64,000 bases of DNA from Akkermansia muciniphila (GTDB taxonomy: Bacteria > Verrucomicrobiota > Verrucomicrobiia > Verrucomicrobiales > Akkermansiaceae): positions 124,001 to 188,000 of the forward strand of contig CAMDCV010000002.1 of the NCBI GenBank assembly GCA_945890645.1, written 5' to 3'. The translations under genes and the position numbers were made by a program. This document shows positions 25,637-35,089 of the stretch, piece by piece. Each line of letters starts with the position of its first letter. The stretch's first letter is position 1. The notes under the pieces were generated by a model that saw nothing but the letters and a program-made list of their open reading frames with translations, had not been told where the DNA came from and did no database searches.

Positions 25637-26014
25637 TCAAGGCGCAGGGATGATCATTTTTTTGCCCAGAACCACGGTGTCAGTGGTCATATTATTCGCA
25701 ACTTTGATGGCATCAATGGACACACCATATTGCTTGCTCATTTTCCACAGGCTATCGCCAGGGGCAACATAGTGCTCTTTTGCGGTGGCGCCTGCGGTGG
25801 GGGCGACCGGTGTATCCACCACGGTTGTCGGCACCGCAGAAGTATCTTCATAAGCTGCGGCCCCGTAGGTGGGTGCGGCGGTCGCAGGAACTGCAGTGCT
25901 CGCTTCATCGTAGGCAGGCGTAGCAGCGGTGTCGTAATTTTCACCGCTTTTGCCACCACAGGAAGCAAAGAACAGCGAAGCAAAAGGAAGGAGCAAGAAA
26001 GTTGGTTTGTGCAT
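25637..26014 (-). CDS. LysM-domain lipoprotein
   Basis: From the ATG at 26014 this is a 125-residue lipoprotein. The signal and lipobox read LLLPFASLFFASC followed by GG. A low-complexity Ala/Thr/Pro/Tyr linker (about 22-75) follows, then one LysM domain (HYVAPGDSLWKMSKQYGVSIDAIKVANNM). LysM binds peptidoglycan, so the protein likely tethers the outer or inner membrane to the wall. It is divergent from an amidase gene that cuts peptidoglycan, and the thioredoxin-fold gene follows on the same strand. Confidence 0.85.
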   Translation of the reverse strand: MHKPTFLLLPFASLFFASCGGKSGENYDTAATPAYDEASTAVPATAAPTYGAAAYEDTSAVPTTVVDTPVAPTAGATAKEHYVAPGDSLWKMSKQYGVSIDAIKVANNMTTDTVVLGKKMIIPAP

Positions 26015-26168
26015 AAATTTACAATGGGCTTGTCTAGATAGAACGACGCCCAGATCAAAAATATTTCGGCAAAGCAGTGAATTGGAAAAGTTTTTCGCGC
26101 CTTCGACTTGCATTCTTTTGTGCGTTGAGTTGCAAATATCCGTGATCCTTGTATGGATTGATGTGCCA

Positions 26169-27470
26169 ATGCCTGCCATGAAAGAGGAGTCTTCAAAAAA
26201 ATCGGTCGTAACTTTGCTGACGTTGATCGTAGCAGCTTTCCTCGGCGCGTGGCTGTTGTCATTTATGAAGCCGCCTGTCGTAGTGGCGCCGCCACCCGCT
26301 AAACCAGTCAATTATCGGCTATCGCCGCTCGGAAAAATTCCTGATTGGAAATCTCTCGAAGCGTATCAGGGAACCATCACTCACGAACAATTTTTGGCGG
26401 ATTTGACGCAGTATTTTACTTGCAGCAACGCGTGGCAGGAATTCATCGAAGTCAGGAAAAGTCATGCGCTCATCGTTGAGGTAGCGAGCGATAGAAAGCG
26501 GACATTTCGCCTTAATTTCGCACCCACAAGCGAATTGGAGAAAGCCCCAAGATTCTGGCGAACGAAACAGGAAATGCGGATTCCAGCGGGTAAAACACCA
26601 TTGCAAGGGTTGCACATCGCGATCGATGCGGGACACATTGGCGGTGAGTGGGCGCAGATGGAAGAACGCTGGTTTAAGATCGGCGATGGCAAGCCAGTGA
26701 CTGAGGGTGATATGACTCTCTACGTAGCAAAACTTTTGCAGCCCATGTTAGAACAAAAAGGCGCTACGGTGTCGATGGTCCGCAAGGATACCAAACCACT
26801 CACCAGTGACCGACCCGCGCAATTGTTGCCCTTGGTGCGAGAACAGAATCCATCGTTATCGAATCCTTTTTACGTGAATAAAGCAGCAGAGAGTTTATTT
26901 TATCGAACTTCTGAAATTCGTGCCCGCGCGACGCACGTCAATCAAGTGCTCAAGCCTGATCTGGTGTTATGCCTGCATTTCAATGCGGTTGGTTGGGGTG
27001 ATCCGGCGAATCCAACATTAGTGGATGAAAACCATTTCCATATTCTACTGAACGGAGCTTTTACGGATGAGGAGATCGGTTATGATGACCAGCGCTTCGA
27101 AATGATTCGAAAAATTCTACAAGGCACGATTCACGAAGAAGCGGCCGTCGGTGGAGTCATGGCGGATGTGTTTGCCAAACAAAGCGGTTTGCCCCCGTAT
27201 CCCTATGAACCGGATTCGCGGCGTGCACGCAACGTGGCTGGCCACCCCTATCTGTGGGCTCGGAACTTGTTAGCGAATCGCTTGTACGACTGCCCTGTGA
27301 TATTTTTCGAACCCTATGTCATGAACTCCCAGGTCGTCTATGAGCGCATCCAAGCAGGCGACTATCCCGGAATGCTAGTCGTAGCGGGGCAACCCCAAAA
27401 GTCCATCTATCGAGAATACGCAGACGCTGTTGTGGATGGGTTGTTAGAGTATTACAAGGTCGCGCCGTAG
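26169..27470 (+). CDS. N-acetylmuramoyl-L-alanine amidase (amidase_3 family), membrane-anchored
   Basis: A 433-residue protein from the ATG at 26169 (an ATG at 26178 is equally possible). One N-terminal span (VVTLLTLIVAAFLGAWLLSF) anchors a periplasmic catalytic part. The amidase_3 signs are LHIAIDAGHIGGEW (zinc His) near residue 145, EERWFKIGDGKPVTEGDMTLYVAKLL with the zinc Glu, and LVLCLHFNAVGWG carrying the second His. It would cleave the amide bond between MurNAc and the stem peptide. A large insertion follows the last motif compared with AmiC-type enzymes. Confidence 0.82.
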   Translation: MPAMKEESSKKSVVTLLTLIVAAFLGAWLLSFMKPPVVVAPPPAKPVNYRLSPLGKIPDWKSLEAYQGTITHEQFLADLTQYFTCSNAWQEFIEVRKSHALIVEVASDRKRTFRLNFAPTSELEKAPRFWRTKQEMRIPAGKTPLQGLHIAIDAGHIGGEWAQMEERWFKIGDGKPVTEGDMTLYVAKLLQPMLEQKGATVSMVRKDTKPLTSDRPAQLLPLVREQNPSLSNPFYVNKAAESLFYRTSEIRARATHVNQVLKPDLVLCLHFNAVGWGDPANPTLVDENHFHILLNGAFTDEEIGYDDQRFEMIRKILQGTIHEEAAVGGVMADVFAKQSGLPPYPYEPDSRRARNVAGHPYLWARNLLANRLYDCPVIFFEPYVMNSQVVYERIQAGDYPGMLVVAGQPQKSIYREYADAVVDGLLEYYKVAP

Positions 27471-27639
27471 TCAGAGGAATCAATAAATCCTAGGAAATTG
27501 CTTATTCATTTTGCGAATAGAATAGCCGAATGAGTTGGTCTGTGGAAGGGAAAAAGAGGAGGGCCGCCCATTTACACTCCTAACGCAACTTACATAGAGT
27601 AAAATACTCATTTCCAAGGACCTCATTTACTGCCATCTA

Positions 27640-30168
27640 CTATGGCTTGCCTATCGGCTTCAGGGTAAATTCCTTCAGCGCCACTCCGTATTGCGGAGCC
27701 TTGTCGCGCCAGAAATGGAGGGTGTTGGAACCTTGTTTGAGCGTTACGGTGACCGGTTGGCTAACTGCCCAAGATCCGATGGTGAAGGGCAGCACGATGG
27801 TGGTCGGAGTGTTGGCACCATTAACAGCGAGTTGCAGCGATTGCTCTACATTCGAGGTGACGACCTTGGCGCTGAGAGCGTAATCGCCCGCTTGCGGAAC
27901 TTCGATGGTGTATTGCATGCTTGAATGGATGCCCAGTGACGGTCCGATAGGATCGACCTTGGGACCTTGCGCGTAGTAGTCTTCCTGATGTTCATCGCGG
28001 ACATACTCGGCGACATTTCCATACATGTCGTGAAGGCCCCAGGGATTGGGTTTCTTTTGGCCGACGGGATGAGATTTCCCTCCGGCATTGTCCTTGAACC
28101 AGGCGTAGTCGCCGAGTGGAGAAGGATTATCGCCGAAGAACCAGCGGGTAGCGGTACCGGCGCGGGCGGCGTATTCCCACTCCGCTTCGGTGGGCAGGCG
28201 CACTTCCAGACCGATCTTCGCGGAGAAATCATCGCAAAACTGCAAGGCGGTGAATGGTTTCACGCCGTCCACCGGATGGTCTGGACCTTCTTCTGGTTTC
28301 TTGCTTGTGATCGCCTGATACTGGGCCTGAGTGACTTCGGTTTTGCCGAGATAAAAGCCCTTGGTGAGAGTGACTTCGTGTTTAGGGGTATCGGCGAGAT
28401 AATCGCCTTCCTTCGCCATGCGATTGCCGCCCATGGTGAACTTGCCGGGTGGGATGTAAACAAAATCCATGCTCACACCGTTGCCCAGATCGAGTTTCAT
28501 TTCCTTTTGCGCAGACGCCTCTTCGTCGGGCGTGATGGCAAGGCGTAAACCGCGCATGTCCTGGGAGTTTTTCGGGCGTCTGCCGCGCCAGTGGCGACTC
28601 GCGGATTCACACAAGCCTGCCTCGTGTCGCAAGGAGCCACCTCTCACCAGGATGGGCTTTTGTTGGAGATAGTAGGGCAGAAACACTTGCATGCCCCCAG
28701 CAAAGCTCTTCATCGCGATCGCGTTGCTGGCGCTTTCGTCATCCTCCTCTGAGTTGCCATTTGGCTTCGTGAAAGCCGCCGCTGGGATGGTGATAGAGCC
28801 ATCCGCACTCAAGGCGATCTTGCGTTCCTCGGGACTGATGGTGGTGGACACAACGCCTTGCGCCACGGTGGGGCCGTTGGTCTCGCCCAATTCCGCGCCC
28901 AGTGCTTCGAGCGTGACAGCCTTGGAGTCCTCGATGATCCGGCCCTGCGTTGCCAGTGACACAGCATTCCAGAACGCTGGGGCGGTCTTGTTGTCGTGCT
29001 CACCATAAATTCGCGGCTCGCCCATCACATCGCCGATCCATGCAGCGCGTTTCACTTTAAAAAACTCATCGCCCCGCATGCGGGCCTGGCTGGTAGCAAC
29101 GAAATCGTGATCATTGCGATAGCGCGTGGTCGTCCAGCCTTGGCCCCAGCCGGGTCCTAAAACGACCACCCATCCCTGTCGCGTCCAGCGGGCCGAGGCA
29201 CCGTGGCCACCACTCGGGCGGGCGGTGGCCGGAATCCCGAACGCGCGGCAGATGAAGCGAGCGAAAAAGGCACGACGCCCGCAAATTCCACCGTTCATGA
29301 GTATGTTCTGCATGCCAAATAATTCAGGCCGGTCGAATCTGGTATTGAGGGAGCCATAGCGAACATCGGTATTGACGACGTTCGCATAGCGCCAGCCTTC
29401 GTTGTCGGTATAAATGTGATCGGGGCGATAGTTGCGCAGCATCTCGCGGCCCCAGGTGAGGGCTTCATCGGACTCCGGGGCGCAGACGACAAATCGCAGC
29501 TCCCAGACGGTGAGGCGGTCGAAATTCGGGTCCAGCTCGCCGGCCGCGTGGGCCTTTTCAAAATGCAGGTAGCGCTTGAGTGGATCGATCACCTTGGGAT
29601 CATCCTTGTCCATCGGTTCGCTGAACTCGAGGGCAACGGCCAGCGCCATGCGCTGGAGCACTCCTTCTTTCGCCTTGGGGTTGGCTTGTTGGATGGCAGT
29701 ATAAATTTCCATTGCCTTGCCGTAATCGGGTGGGGATGTGGACTTTCCGTTTGCATGAATCGGCCGTGCACCATCGGCCACGGCCATTTGCAGCATAAGC
29801 GCGTCGTTAGCTAGCAGACTTTCTAACAACTTTTTCTTCTCCGCTCCTTGACCGGCAAAAGCTTCCAGTGCCGCGGGCGTAGCCTCGTGAAGGACAAAAA
29901 ATTTCGCTAACTTGGCATCGAGCGCGTCGTTGGTAAGGAACGGGTTGAGCGCGGTGAGTTTCCGCACGGCCTCCACTCGTGCCTTCGGATCCTTCGCTCC
30001 GACGATGCTTTGTCGCGCGGCATCGTCGATGGCCGGAAGCTTGGTGGTGATTTCGGAACGCAGGGCTTCGAGCTCTGTCGCATAAGTTTCGGCGGCGTTC
30101 GTCCATTGAATGGCGGACAGTGCAAACGCCAGCGTGAATTTGCGTATGGAGTTGATGGATGGTTTCAT
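27640..30168 (-). CDS. Secreted protein with transglutaminase-like region, permuted SUMF1/FGE-like domain and C-terminal carbohydrate-binding-like domain
   Basis: An 842-residue protein with a signal peptide (FTLAFALSAIQWTNAA). A helical region (30-280) precedes a transglutaminase-like core (about 285-345, GGICGRRAFFARFICRAFGIPA and SGGHGASARW). Residues about 505-545 (ILVRGGSLRHEAGLCESASRH ending MRGLRLA) match the usual C-terminal end of SUMF1/FGE domains. The usual N-terminal and middle parts come afterwards (about 562-743: FVYIPPGKFTMGG, RLPTEAEWEYAARAG, LHDMYGNVAEYVRDE), giving a circularly permuted order. A beta-sandwich-like domain ends the protein. Of the two FGE active-site cysteines only the second position is Cys, the first being His, so catalysis as a true FGE is doubtful. 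It is the third gene of the sulfatase operon. Confidence 0.72.
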   Translation of the reverse strand: MKPSINSIRKFTLAFALSAIQWTNAAETYATELEALRSEITTKLPAIDDAARQSIVGAKDPKARVEAVRKLTALNPFLTNDALDAKLAKFFVLHEATPAALEAFAGQGAEKKKLLESLLANDALMLQMAVADGARPIHANGKSTSPPDYGKAMEIYTAIQQANPKAKEGVLQRMALAVALEFSEPMDKDDPKVIDPLKRYLHFEKAHAAGELDPNFDRLTVWELRFVVCAPESDEALTWGREMLRNYRPDHIYTDNEGWRYANVVNTDVRYGSLNTRFDRPELFGMQNILMNGGICGRRAFFARFICRAFGIPATARPSGGHGASARWTRQGWVVVLGPGWGQGWTTTRYRNDHDFVATSQARMRGDEFFKVKRAAWIGDVMGEPRIYGEHDNKTAPAFWNAVSLATQGRIIEDSKAVTLEALGAELGETNGPTVAQGVVSTTISPEERKIALSADGSITIPAAAFTKPNGNSEEDDESASNAIAMKSFAGGMQVFLPYYLQQKPILVRGGSLRHEAGLCESASRHWRGRRPKNSQDMRGLRLAITPDEEASAQKEMKLDLGNGVSMDFVYIPPGKFTMGGNRMAKEGDYLADTPKHEVTLTKGFYLGKTEVTQAQYQAITSKKPEEGPDHPVDGVKPFTALQFCDDFSAKIGLEVRLPTEAEWEYAARAGTATRWFFGDNPSPLGDYAWFKDNAGGKSHPVGQKKPNPWGLHDMYGNVAEYVRDEHQEDYYAQGPKVDPIGPSLGIHSSMQYTIEVPQAGDYALSAKVVTSNVEQSLQLAVNGANTPTTIVLPFTIGSWAVSQPVTVTLKQGSNTLHFWRDKAPQYGVALKEFTLKPIGKP

Positions 30169-30221
30169 TTTTTTGTTAGATTTTCACGATTCGGACCTGT
30201 GTCGTCAGACAAATGTTGGCG

Positions 30222-31907
30222 TCATGGTTTCTTCTTTTTCCCTTCGGGCTTGGGAAAAATGAATGTTCGCTTGGCTTCTTTTTCCCATAGTTCGCCCAGC
30301 TCGCGAATCTTGTCCGGGTGCTCTTTGCTTAGGTCATTGAGCTCGGTGCGGTCCTTCTCGATTTCGTAGAGTTCCCACGGCCGTGTGTCCCCGGCGCGTA
30401 CCAGCTTCCAAGGACCTTTGCGAATTGCGGCGGCACCGAAGTGTTCGAAGAGTAAAATTCGTTCGTCCTTGCGGTCGGTGGCGAATCCTCCTGCGAGACT
30501 ACGTCCTTCCATCGGTAGGATCTCATGATCGGCGAAACGTGCGGGATACTCCGCGCCGGAGATTTCCACGCAGGTGGCCATGATGTCGATCAAGTGTCCC
30601 GGCTCGTGGCGCAGTCGATTGCGGGCGGCAATTCCTTTGGGCCAGTGGGCGATGAGCGGCGTGGAAATGCCGCCTTCGTGATTGCTCGCTTTGTATTGTC
30701 GAAACGGGGTGTTCGAAACATTGGCCCAATTGCGGCCATAGGCGATGTAGGTATCTGCGGGGCCAGGCATGGCATCGGGGCCGTTGCGCACTGGGCGGCC
30801 ATCGCGGGCACGAACGGGGAAAATGCTGGTCTGCAGTTCATCTTTGCCCATCGGGATGACATCCGTTGGATGCGGTCTTTTGGGCGGCTTACGTCCATAG
30901 CTTTCTGCGCAGCCGCCATTGTCACTGAGGAAGAGAATGAGTGTATTCTCGAGTTGGTTGGTGGCTTTGAGGGATTCGACAATCCGACCGATGCCATGGT
31001 CCATGGAATCGACCATGGCCGCGTAGACTTCCATGCCGCGCAGCTCCCAGGCGCGGGTGGCATCGTCCACACCTTTCCAAGATGCATCCCCCGGGCTGAA
31101 TTTCCAGTCCTTGATAAGGCCGAGTTCCTTCATCTTCTTGAAGCGAGCCTCGCGGATGGCCTCGTATCCGGCGTCATAGCGGCCCTTGTATTTGGCGATG
31201 TCCTTTTCGAGGGCGTGCATCGGCCAGTGGGGCGCGGTGTAGGCGACATACATGAAGAACGGCTTGTCTGCGTGGTCCTTGGCGTGTTCGTGCAGATAGC
31301 GACTGGCATAGTCGCTGATGGCACTGGTATAGTAGTATTGCTCCGGTTTGTATTCCTCATCGTTGTAGGGAGTGATGGCGTCGTTACCCCGGGTGAGTGT
31401 CCATGGATCGAAAAAACTCCCGGCACCGATGATGGTGCCGTAGAAGCGATCGAAGCCACGTTGCAGCGGCCAGTTGCTTTTGTCGCCGTCTGGCTTGAGC
31501 TGTGTCGTGACGTGCCATTTGCCCGCCATGTAGGTGCGATAGCCTGCGGGCTTCAGCGCCTCGGCGATAGTGACCGCATTGCGCGAGAGGTCGCCGCGAT
31601 AACCTCGCTGGCCGCCATCTCCCGTCATCTCGCCGATGCCCGCTTGGTGGGCATAAAGACCTGTTAGGAGGGAAGCGCGGGTCGGGCAGCAACGGCCGGT
31701 GTTGTAAAAATGGGTGTAGCGTAATCCGTTAGATGCAAGCTTGTCGAGATTGGGTGTTTCGATTTCCCCACCGTAGCAACCGATGTCCGAGTAGCCCATG
31801 TCGTCGGCCATGATGACGATGATGTTCGGTTTGGAAGCAGCCGCAAGAGCCAAGGCGGGCGCGAAGGCAAAGAGGGCAAGAGCGGCAATACGTGTCGTGT
31901 TTTTCAT
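30222..31907 (-). CDS. Type I sulfatase (arylsulfatase-like)
   Basis: A 561-residue secreted enzyme from the ATG at 31907, with signal peptide (IAALALFAFAPALALAAA). The metal-binding start is PNIIVIMADDMGYSD. The formylglycine site is GRCCPTRASLLTG, fitting C-x-P-x-R, and GKWH follows at about residue 125. FMYVAYTAPHWPMHA and LFLSDNGG complete the Ca site. It should hydrolyse sulfate esters, probably on a polysaccharide; the target cannot be read. It starts 4 bp after the stop of the second sulfatase, so the two are cotranscribed. The 380-aa opposite ORF is a shadow. Confidence 0.93.
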   Translation of the reverse strand: MKNTTRIAALALFAFAPALALAAASKPNIIVIMADDMGYSDIGCYGGEIETPNLDKLASNGLRYTHFYNTGRCCPTRASLLTGLYAHQAGIGEMTGDGGQRGYRGDLSRNAVTIAEALKPAGYRTYMAGKWHVTTQLKPDGDKSNWPLQRGFDRFYGTIIGAGSFFDPWTLTRGNDAITPYNDEEYKPEQYYYTSAISDYASRYLHEHAKDHADKPFFMYVAYTAPHWPMHALEKDIAKYKGRYDAGYEAIREARFKKMKELGLIKDWKFSPGDASWKGVDDATRAWELRGMEVYAAMVDSMDHGIGRIVESLKATNQLENTLILFLSDNGGCAESYGRKPPKRPHPTDVIPMGKDELQTSIFPVRARDGRPVRNGPDAMPGPADTYIAYGRNWANVSNTPFRQYKASNHEGGISTPLIAHWPKGIAARNRLRHEPGHLIDIMATCVEISGAEYPARFADHEILPMEGRSLAGGFATDRKDERILLFEHFGAAAIRKGPWKLVRAGDTRPWELYEIEKDRTELNDLSKEHPDKIRELGELWEKEAKRTFIFPKPEGKKKKP

Positions 31908-31911
31908 AGGT

Positions 31912-33252
31912 TCATCGGAGATAGTCATTTCCTGCAAAACTGGTTTTCACACTTTCGCGCCACGCGGTGAGTTCTTTGAGCATGCGTTGGACTTCTTCTG
32001 CATGCGCACCCGCAATGTCCTTTTCCAAAACCGGGTCAGCGAGGATATCGTACAAGGCAACGGATTCCGTTTTCCGTCGTTTGGTGGGCGGGTCGATGAG
32101 GAGTATGTGGCGACCGTCGATCCATGCGGCGTTATTGAACTCGCAAAGAGTCGGGTCTTCTTTGCTGGCATAGCCACCGGAGAGGAAACCCAACGGCTTG
32201 GGACGGCGATCCATCTTCCCTTCGAAAAGAGGCAACACGCTGATGCCATCAATGACCGGCTGGTGCGGCATGGTGACTCCGGCAATTGCGAGTACGGTCG
32301 GATACATGTCCACGTGGCAGACAGGGACATTGCTTTGCATGGGCTTGGGAATCTTTTGAGGCCATTCGAGCAGCCCGACAGTGCGCACGCCGATGCGACC
32401 TTTTTTCTCGATGCCGGATGTCCCGGAGATGCCGCCGTTGTCGCTGACGAACCAAAGCAAGGTGTTGTCCGCGATGTTGAGCCGCCGCAGTTCTTGGCGC
32501 AGTTTTCCGATAGCTGCGTCTAGGCCTGAAATTTCTCCCCAAAGGTTCTGTTCGCTCTCTGGGAGATCGGGATAAAGTTTCTTGAACTCCTCAGCAGCCT
32601 GATGGGGGGCGTGAGGCGAGCCGAAACAGATTTGCGCGAAGAAGGGTTTCTTGCTCTGCGCGCGTTTGCCGATGAAGTCGAGCGCGATGTTCATGATGGC
32701 CAGTGAGGTATCGCCGGTGGTCTTGACGGGTGCCTCATCCCTCTTGTCGCTATCGCCGACATAGAAGGCGGCACCGAGGTCGTAGTAGTTTTTACTCCAC
32801 ACGGCTTCATCGAATCCTACCTTCAGCGGGTGGGTGCCGTCCCGTCCCAGTCCCCACTTGCCGAAGTGGCCAGTATCGTAGCCAGCGGTTTTGAGCGCGG
32901 CGGCAACGGTGACCTCCCCCTCCTGCATCGCCCCGACGGTCGTGGTCATGCGAGCCCGCATCGGCGTGCGACCTGTGAGAATTGCCATGCGCCCCGGCGA
33001 ACAGGTCCCGGCAGCTGAGTAGAAGTTGTCAAAGCGAAGTCCTTCGGCGGCCATGCGATCGAGGTGAGGCGTTTTGACGATGGGGTTGCCGCTGTAGCCC
33101 GTGTCCTTGTATCCCATGTCATCGGCGACCACGAAAATGATGTTAGGTTTGGTAGGGGAATCGCCATCCGGAGCAGTCGCGGCAGTGGCCGACGTGACAA
33201 CGGGCAGGAAACAAAGGAATGAGAGAATAAATTTGCGGGACTTCGAATGCAT
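31912..33252 (-). CDS. Type I sulfatase
   Basis: A 446-residue secreted sulfatase, the first gene of its operon. The start at 33252 gives a signal peptide (FILSFLCFLPVVTSATA). Motifs are PNIIFVVADDMGYKD, the formylglycine site GTCSPGRMAILTG (C-x-P-x-R), HFGKWGLGRDG and LWFVSDNGG. It is shorter than its neighbour and lacks the long insertion after the active site, so the two likely act on different sulfate positions. Maturation requires conversion of Cys to formylglycine by FGE or anSME, for which no clear enzyme is in the window. The 198-bp upstream gap contains an AT-rich TATTAATA core and an ATGGGT/ACCCAT inverted repeat. Confidence 0.92.
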   Translation of the reverse strand: MHSKSRKFILSFLCFLPVVTSATAATAPDGDSPTKPNIIFVVADDMGYKDTGYSGNPIVKTPHLDRMAAEGLRFDNFYSAAGTCSPGRMAILTGRTPMRARMTTTVGAMQEGEVTVAAALKTAGYDTGHFGKWGLGRDGTHPLKVGFDEAVWSKNYYDLGAAFYVGDSDKRDEAPVKTTGDTSLAIMNIALDFIGKRAQSKKPFFAQICFGSPHAPHQAAEEFKKLYPDLPESEQNLWGEISGLDAAIGKLRQELRRLNIADNTLLWFVSDNGGISGTSGIEKKGRIGVRTVGLLEWPQKIPKPMQSNVPVCHVDMYPTVLAIAGVTMPHQPVIDGISVLPLFEGKMDRRPKPLGFLSGGYASKEDPTLCEFNNAAWIDGRHILLIDPPTKRRKTESVALYDILADPVLEKDIAGAHAEEVQRMLKELTAWRESVKTSFAGNDYLR

Positions 33253-33450
33253 ACGCTTGGTTCTGAAATTGCGTATGATGATCATGGGTTGGTCGTATTA
33301 ATATACTGCAGTCACCCATACGCGATCAATTCGGGGTTTTCTCCAAAAAATTTCTGCTGTCAGCCAAAAGTATAAGCGGCTACTGACCCTATTGATCGCC
33401 CTATGGTTAGGCATAGAGAAAGGGGGGAGTGTCGGCTTGATGCGCCGATG

Positions 33451-34695
33451 TCAGAGAAATAGCGGACGGATGTGACGATCTAACAAATTCGTAGTGACGT
33501 TCTTGGCGATGATCACACGATGTTGTTTGAGCGCATCGGTGTAGCGAGAGCCGAGTTGTGCGGCGATCTTGAAGCCGACGTGCAACAACTGGCGGAAGTG
33601 CGGGTTGTAGTCGGGGCAGGTGGGGATGTGGCGCAGGGCGTTGACGTATTGCTCGCTGGTCCACGCGTTCACCGTTTCGGCGCTGGGGAGTTTGCTGTCG
33701 TCGATATCGATTACTGTTGCGTAGGGCTGACAGAGGGCGTCTTTGTAGTCGAGAGCCTTGGCGTAAATATCCTTGGCGAGCGCAAGTGCATCGCCATCAG
33801 CTTCGGCGAGGCCGATGAGTTCTTCGAGCCAGTTGGTGCCGGCCGTTTTGATGTGCAGTCCCGCGCCCGTGCGTTGGATCGCGCGGCGGATGGCAGGGTA
33901 GATGGAGAATTTATCGGAGCCGGAATGGACGCTGAGTTTCAGCGTGGCAGGGAGTTGATAGGCTTTGATCGCGTGGGCGATGACGGCCAGGTCATCGTTG
34001 AATTCTTTTTCAAACTGCGCGACGTCGCCCACGTAATCGACGCCTTTGTTGAAGCGTCCGGTGAATTTCGGTGCGATGGTTTGCACCGGAACTCCGGCAT
34101 CGCTGAGGGCGGCCAGGATGACTAACAACTCAGCGGGTGTTTGCGGGCTGTCGGTTTCATCCATCGAGACTTCGGTGATGAAATCGTCGCTCTTGTGCAT
34201 GATGATGTATTGATAAATCGCACCGGCCTTTTGCGTGGCGAGCAAAAATTTGTTGGCGATGCGGGTGGCTTCCTCTTTCGAAATTTCAAAGGGAGCGTCG
34301 ATGCCATCAATGGAGATCGTGCCGATGAGTTCGGGATGGCGGGCGAGAAATGCAGCAACGTCATCTTCGCTCGCGGGTTGGCCAATGTCATCAGCGACGT
34401 CGAGTGTAAAGAAGTCGCAAGGATTAAGGAAACGATCGACCGTGTTGAGATTGATGTGGTCGGCATCGAGATGGTAGTCGCCTGTCCATCCGAGCGCGGC
34501 AACGGCATGGTCAGCGGCTTCGCGCGTGCCAGATGGCTCGGAGCCGATGATCGTATGCTCGCGATTGGATTTGTTCCAAACCGGTACGATGCAAGCGCCG
34601 AGCATGGCTGCTTCGATAAAAGCGGTGAGTTGAGATTCTGCTTGGTGAGCGAAGCGATCGCCGACGCCGAAAGTGTAGAGTGAGATGGATTTCAT
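33451..34695 (-). CDS. uxaE: Tagaturonate/fructuronate epimerase, UxaE type
   Basis: A 414-residue protein. Conserved pieces recalled for the UxaE family are YHLDADHINLNTVDRFL, YIIMHKSDDFITEVSMDETDSPQTP and the C-terminal end DRHIRPLFL. UxaE interconverts D-tagaturonate and D-fructuronate, feeding hexuronate degradation. It is the last gene of the sugar operon, preceded by an array of four 7-bp repeats ending 3 bp before its ATG. It fits downstream of a dehydrogenase forming D-tagaturonate from L-galactonate. Confidence 0.8.
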   Translation of the reverse strand: MKSISLYTFGVGDRFAHQAESQLTAFIEAAMLGACIVPVWNKSNREHTIIGSEPSGTREAADHAVAALGWTGDYHLDADHINLNTVDRFLNPCDFFTLDVADDIGQPASEDDVAAFLARHPELIGTISIDGIDAPFEISKEEATRIANKFLLATQKAGAIYQYIIMHKSDDFITEVSMDETDSPQTPAELLVILAALSDAGVPVQTIAPKFTGRFNKGVDYVGDVAQFEKEFNDDLAVIAHAIKAYQLPATLKLSVHSGSDKFSIYPAIRRAIQRTGAGLHIKTAGTNWLEELIGLAEADGDALALAKDIYAKALDYKDALCQPYATVIDIDDSKLPSAETVNAWTSEQYVNALRHIPTCPDYNPHFRQLLHVGFKIAAQLGSRYTDALKQHRVIIAKNVTTNLLDRHIRPLFL

Positions 34696-34698
34696 AAT

Positions 34699-34726
34699 AG
34701 TGAATGGTGAGTAGTGAAGAGTGAAT
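34699..34726. repeat. Heptamer array A2, four units, just before uxaE
   Basis: On the minus strand it reads ATTCACT CTTCACT ACTCACC ATTCACT and ends 3 bp before the uxaE ATG. It is inverted relative to array A3 on the other side of the four-helix-bundle gene. Confidence 0.88.
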
Positions 34727-35085
34727 TATTTTGAACGGGAATTTTTTACGATGGTGGTAATGATGGCGATGAGTTGGTTGGCTTCGTCGAGTATATCATG
34801 AAGGCGTGACTTGGGTAGGATTTCAGTTTCTGCCAAAAGTCGCAACCAATAGTGTGTCTCACGTGATTCTTTGCATGAGATATACATTTTGGCGATAAAA
34901 TCTGCTCTGCTTTGACTGCCATTGGCTTCTTCGATGTTTGCTCCAATGGAAGTGCCGGACCTTAAAAGCTGATTGGCGAGAGTTCTGGAAGCTCCAGGAG
35001 TTTTTTCCAGTTCCACGCAAAGCCGAACGATTCGAACGGCAAATTCGAAACTGCGCTGCTTAATATCCGGTGGAATTTCCGACAT
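34726..35085 (-). CDS. Four-helix-bundle protein (23S rRNA intervening-sequence / S23 family)
   Basis: A 119-residue protein with the family pattern FEFAVRIVRLCVELE, the loop RSGTSIGANIEEANGSQSRADFIAKMYIS and ESRETHYWLRLLAETE. Relatives are encoded inside intervening sequences of 23S rRNA genes and as standalone genes of unknown function; the fold is also shared with the Avd accessory protein of diversity-generating retroelements. It sits within a sugar catabolic operon to which it has no obvious link and is bounded on both sides by inverted heptamer arrays (A2 and A3), so it looks like an inserted cassette. Confidence 0.9.
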   Translation of the reverse strand: MSEIPPDIKQRSFEFAVRIVRLCVELEKTPGASRTLANQLLRSGTSIGANIEEANGSQSRADFIAKMYISCKESRETHYWLRLLAETEILPKSRLHDILDEANQLIAIITTIVKNSRSK

Positions 35086-35089
35086 GATT

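Noticed and set aside
30525-31667. 380-residue ORF on the plus strand
   Set aside because: Antisense to the sulfatase gene, Gly/Val-rich shadow sequence without a domain.
33260-33300. AT-rich TATTAATA region upstream of the sulfatases as a defined operator
   Set aside because: The inverted repeat ATGGGT/ACCCAT has widely spaced short arms; mentioned only in the gene entry.
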